From the NCBI RefSeq assembly GCF_018873765.1, contig NC_057917.1, forward strand, positions 55,796,464 through 55,860,463: DNA of 64,000 nucleotides, given 5' to 3'. The number at the start of each line of letters is the position of its first letter. The stretch's first letter is position 1. The notes beneath the pieces are model-generated. The model was not told where the DNA came from, did no database searches, and saw only the letters and a program-made list of their open reading frames with translations. The position numbers and the translations under genes are program-made. Below are positions 61,974 to 64,000 of the stretch, one piece after another. This stretch comes from Telopea speciosissima. Its lineage: Eukaryota; Streptophyta; Magnoliopsida; Proteales; Proteaceae.

Positions 61974-64000
61974 TGGTATCAAAGCTGGTCTGATCTAGGT
62001 TAGAGAGAAGAAAAAAACCCTATTTCTCCCTACTTCTCCTCCATCGATCTCTCTTCTTCTTCTCCCTTTCTCAGTTTTCTCCTTCTCCTGTTCTTCTTCT
62101 TCTCAGCCTATAAAGGGGCAGCACTCATGAGGTAAACTAAGAATATCGATGACTTAGTTGCTGCCCCCCCTTTCCTTTCTATCTTTTTATTAAAAAATCT
62201 GCTTGAACCCTACTGGAGCCACATCTGCGATTTGGAGTTCCCCCCTTTCTTTGGAGATCAGATCTCTATTACCTAATGAAAACTGATCCTCCAATTTTGG
62301 AGCACCCTATGCAGCCTTTTCCAGCCCTATTCTACCCTATTCCAAAACCTAGCTTCCCTTTTTTCTTTCTCTCCATCTTTTATTAAGTTTTCCAGCCATA
62401 ATCCCCAAATCGATCTCACCTTGTCAGGGTTTTTTTCAAAACCCTGACTCTAATCGATTTTGGGGCTTCCCTTGTCAGATGCAACTAATTTTTCAGGGAT
62501 AATTTCCGACTACTACCAGCCTTAATCGACCTCAGTTTGGCCACTATCTGATGGCTGGATTTGTACCTACAGCAAAACCTTCTCAACCTGCTATTTTTGG
62601 TTACCTGTTAAAACCCTGACTCAAATCGACATTAGGGTTACAGGTTTCTGTTTTTGCTCCCTTTTGGAGGGATGCTTACTCCACCTACAAGGATCACTCG
62701 ACCTCAGTTTTAGGCTCTTTCCAAGTGTTTGAAGACCCCTAACCCCAATCGATCCTTCTTTTCAGGGTTTTTTCAAAACCCTGACAAATATCGATTTTAG
62801 GGTTAGGGTTAATTGCTACTATTGGAGTTTTTTGGGAGGTGTTTCTACCATCAAGAAGGACATTCTACTTCAACTATTCCTGACTTGACGAAGGTCTATT
62901 GCACATGATAGCTACTGCCCTATTTTTCTGCAATTTTTTTGTGTTTCTCCCACGTGAAGATCAAGTCTCAATTACCAAGGAGATTGGTTATTCTAACTGG
63001 AGATCCATTCCAGCAGTGGTGGTCAGCATCTATTACCAGAAGACATCACCTTTGACAAGTCATCATCACTTTGTTGAAGCCCCCTTCCCTACAATCAATC
63101 TTCCCTTTCAGGGTTTTTTACAAAACCCTGACTATAATCGATCTAAGGTTAGGGTAGTCCACTATTGCTGATTTTTTAGGAGAGTTTTATAAAAATCAGA
63201 GGAGTATTCAGCCCCTATTTCAGCATCATTCATCAGTTCTTTTTGGGAAAATTCAGGTTCATTCTTATGGCTCGGTTTCTCCAATTATCAACCTGTTTTT
63301 CTTGTTCCTATATGGCTGGCTGCTTCAACTGCCTATGGATTTGTCTGGTTATTTATCTTATATTTGCTGGTTATTTTGAGCTTCACTACCTACCTGGCTG
63401 GTGTTATTGATTGGCTTCGACTGGTTGATGTGTTACTGCTGCCTTCGTGTGGAATACTGCTGCCCTATAATTGTGACTGAGTTTCCTATTATTGTAGATC
63501 GAATTTCTTTCGTTATGGAAGACTCGAATCTACTACCCTGGAGATCAGCTTATTTGGGACTACAACAGTGTGTTCCATGGTTATTGGCTGCACCTACGAA
63601 CCTATTCAGTTACATGGAGCTTTTCTGGTTCATATCCGGCTCATTTTGGAGCTTGAATCCTAGCATTGTTACTACTTCAGATCTGATCCAATTTGTTGTT
63701 GTAGCTTCTTCAATGCATTACTGTCCAGATATCTTCGTTAGTACTGTTTAGCATGTAGGACTTTAGACATTGGAATTTTTGCACACTTGTTCCTCCTTGT
63801 TTGAAGATTGCTCAAGCCTTGAAGAATGGAGCATTTCCTTACTTCAAATCAGATCTGTATACTTCTCAGAATTGAATATTGGAGTTAGGAGTTTCTCCCA
63901 TGCAGGGGTTTCCATCAAAAGTGTTTGTTTGATCGATGGAAGATGGTTGGAACTTTATATGTTGCATAATTTACTCCTACTTCATTATCCCACTGCTGTT
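61974..64000 (+). mobile_element. Copia element internal region: primer-binding site and long leader
   Basis: More than 2 kb follows the LTR with no recognised gag or pol motif, so this is a long leader or a non-autonomous internal region. Three near-identical hairpin words (about 62424-62446, 62762-62784, 63108-63131) occur in it, each followed by an ATCGAT-type word. Coding parts, if any, lie beyond the window. Confidence 0.55.

Noticed and set aside
62800-62816. Telomere-like TTTTAGGGTTAGGGTT
   Set aside because: Only two units in the Copia leader; far too short for an interstitial telomere array.

Overview
The window is nuclear DNA of a flowering plant. Multi-exon genes with GT-AG introns encode plant-specific proteins: an SIP aquaporin, a myosin-binding DUF593 protein and a DUF26-clade cytoplasmic kinase. 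These sit in AT-rich, repeat-packed DNA with Au-type SINEs, plant L1 and RTE LINEs, Copia LTR fossils and many foldback MITEs. It looks like a dicot with a large, repeat-rich genome; the species cannot be told from the sequence.

Layout. 1-2990: the 3' part of an L1-type LINE. 3-13.6 kb: no host gene; MITEs, SINE pieces, an LTR fossil and a trace of an endogenous pararetrovirus. 13.9-19.7 kb (minus): an intact six-exon receptor-like cytoplasmic kinase gene (339 aa) whose 3.4-kb third intron is packed with nested elements. 20.2-21.1 kb: LINE fragment. 21.6-22.3 kb (plus): an intronless SIP2-type aquaporin gene. 22.5-27.7 kb: hAT-like and MULE-like non-autonomous elements. 28.2-30.9 kb (plus): an intact five-exon aldose 1-epimerase gene (339 aa). 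31-36 kb: no clear gene, one possible decayed coding remnant, one LTR fossil. 36.3-39.4 kb (minus): an intact three-exon myosin-binding protein gene (962 aa). 40-51 kb: no gene; LTR fossil, a tRNA-derived SINE, RTE LINE ends, foldbacks. 51.6-57.05 kb: a 5.4-kb terminal-inverted-repeat DNA transposon resembling PIF/Harbinger, with GRF zinc-finger and Myb/SANT-like remnants but no visible transposase. 58.5-58.85 kb (minus): the last exon of an AP180/CALM clathrin-assembly gene. 60.5-61.7 kb (minus): a broken carboxylesterase. 61.74 kb to the end (plus): the 5' LTR and long leader of a Copia element that runs out of the window.

The host genes do not form a pathway: signalling kinase, ER water channel, sugar mutarotase, vesicle/myosin adaptor and clathrin adaptor. 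From memory, the kinase and the DUF593 gene have Arabidopsis counterparts that are next to each other on chromosome 1, so this pair may be an old neighbourhood now spread over 25 kb. The most interesting points are the in-frame 111-nt intron of the DUF593 gene, the SIP2 gene lying between two pieces of a sequence that is nearly continuous upstream of the epimerase gene, the 5.4-kb transposon, an ORF that joins LINE sequence to a non-LINE protein segment, and the twin 169-bp MULE-type MITEs with 9-bp target duplications.
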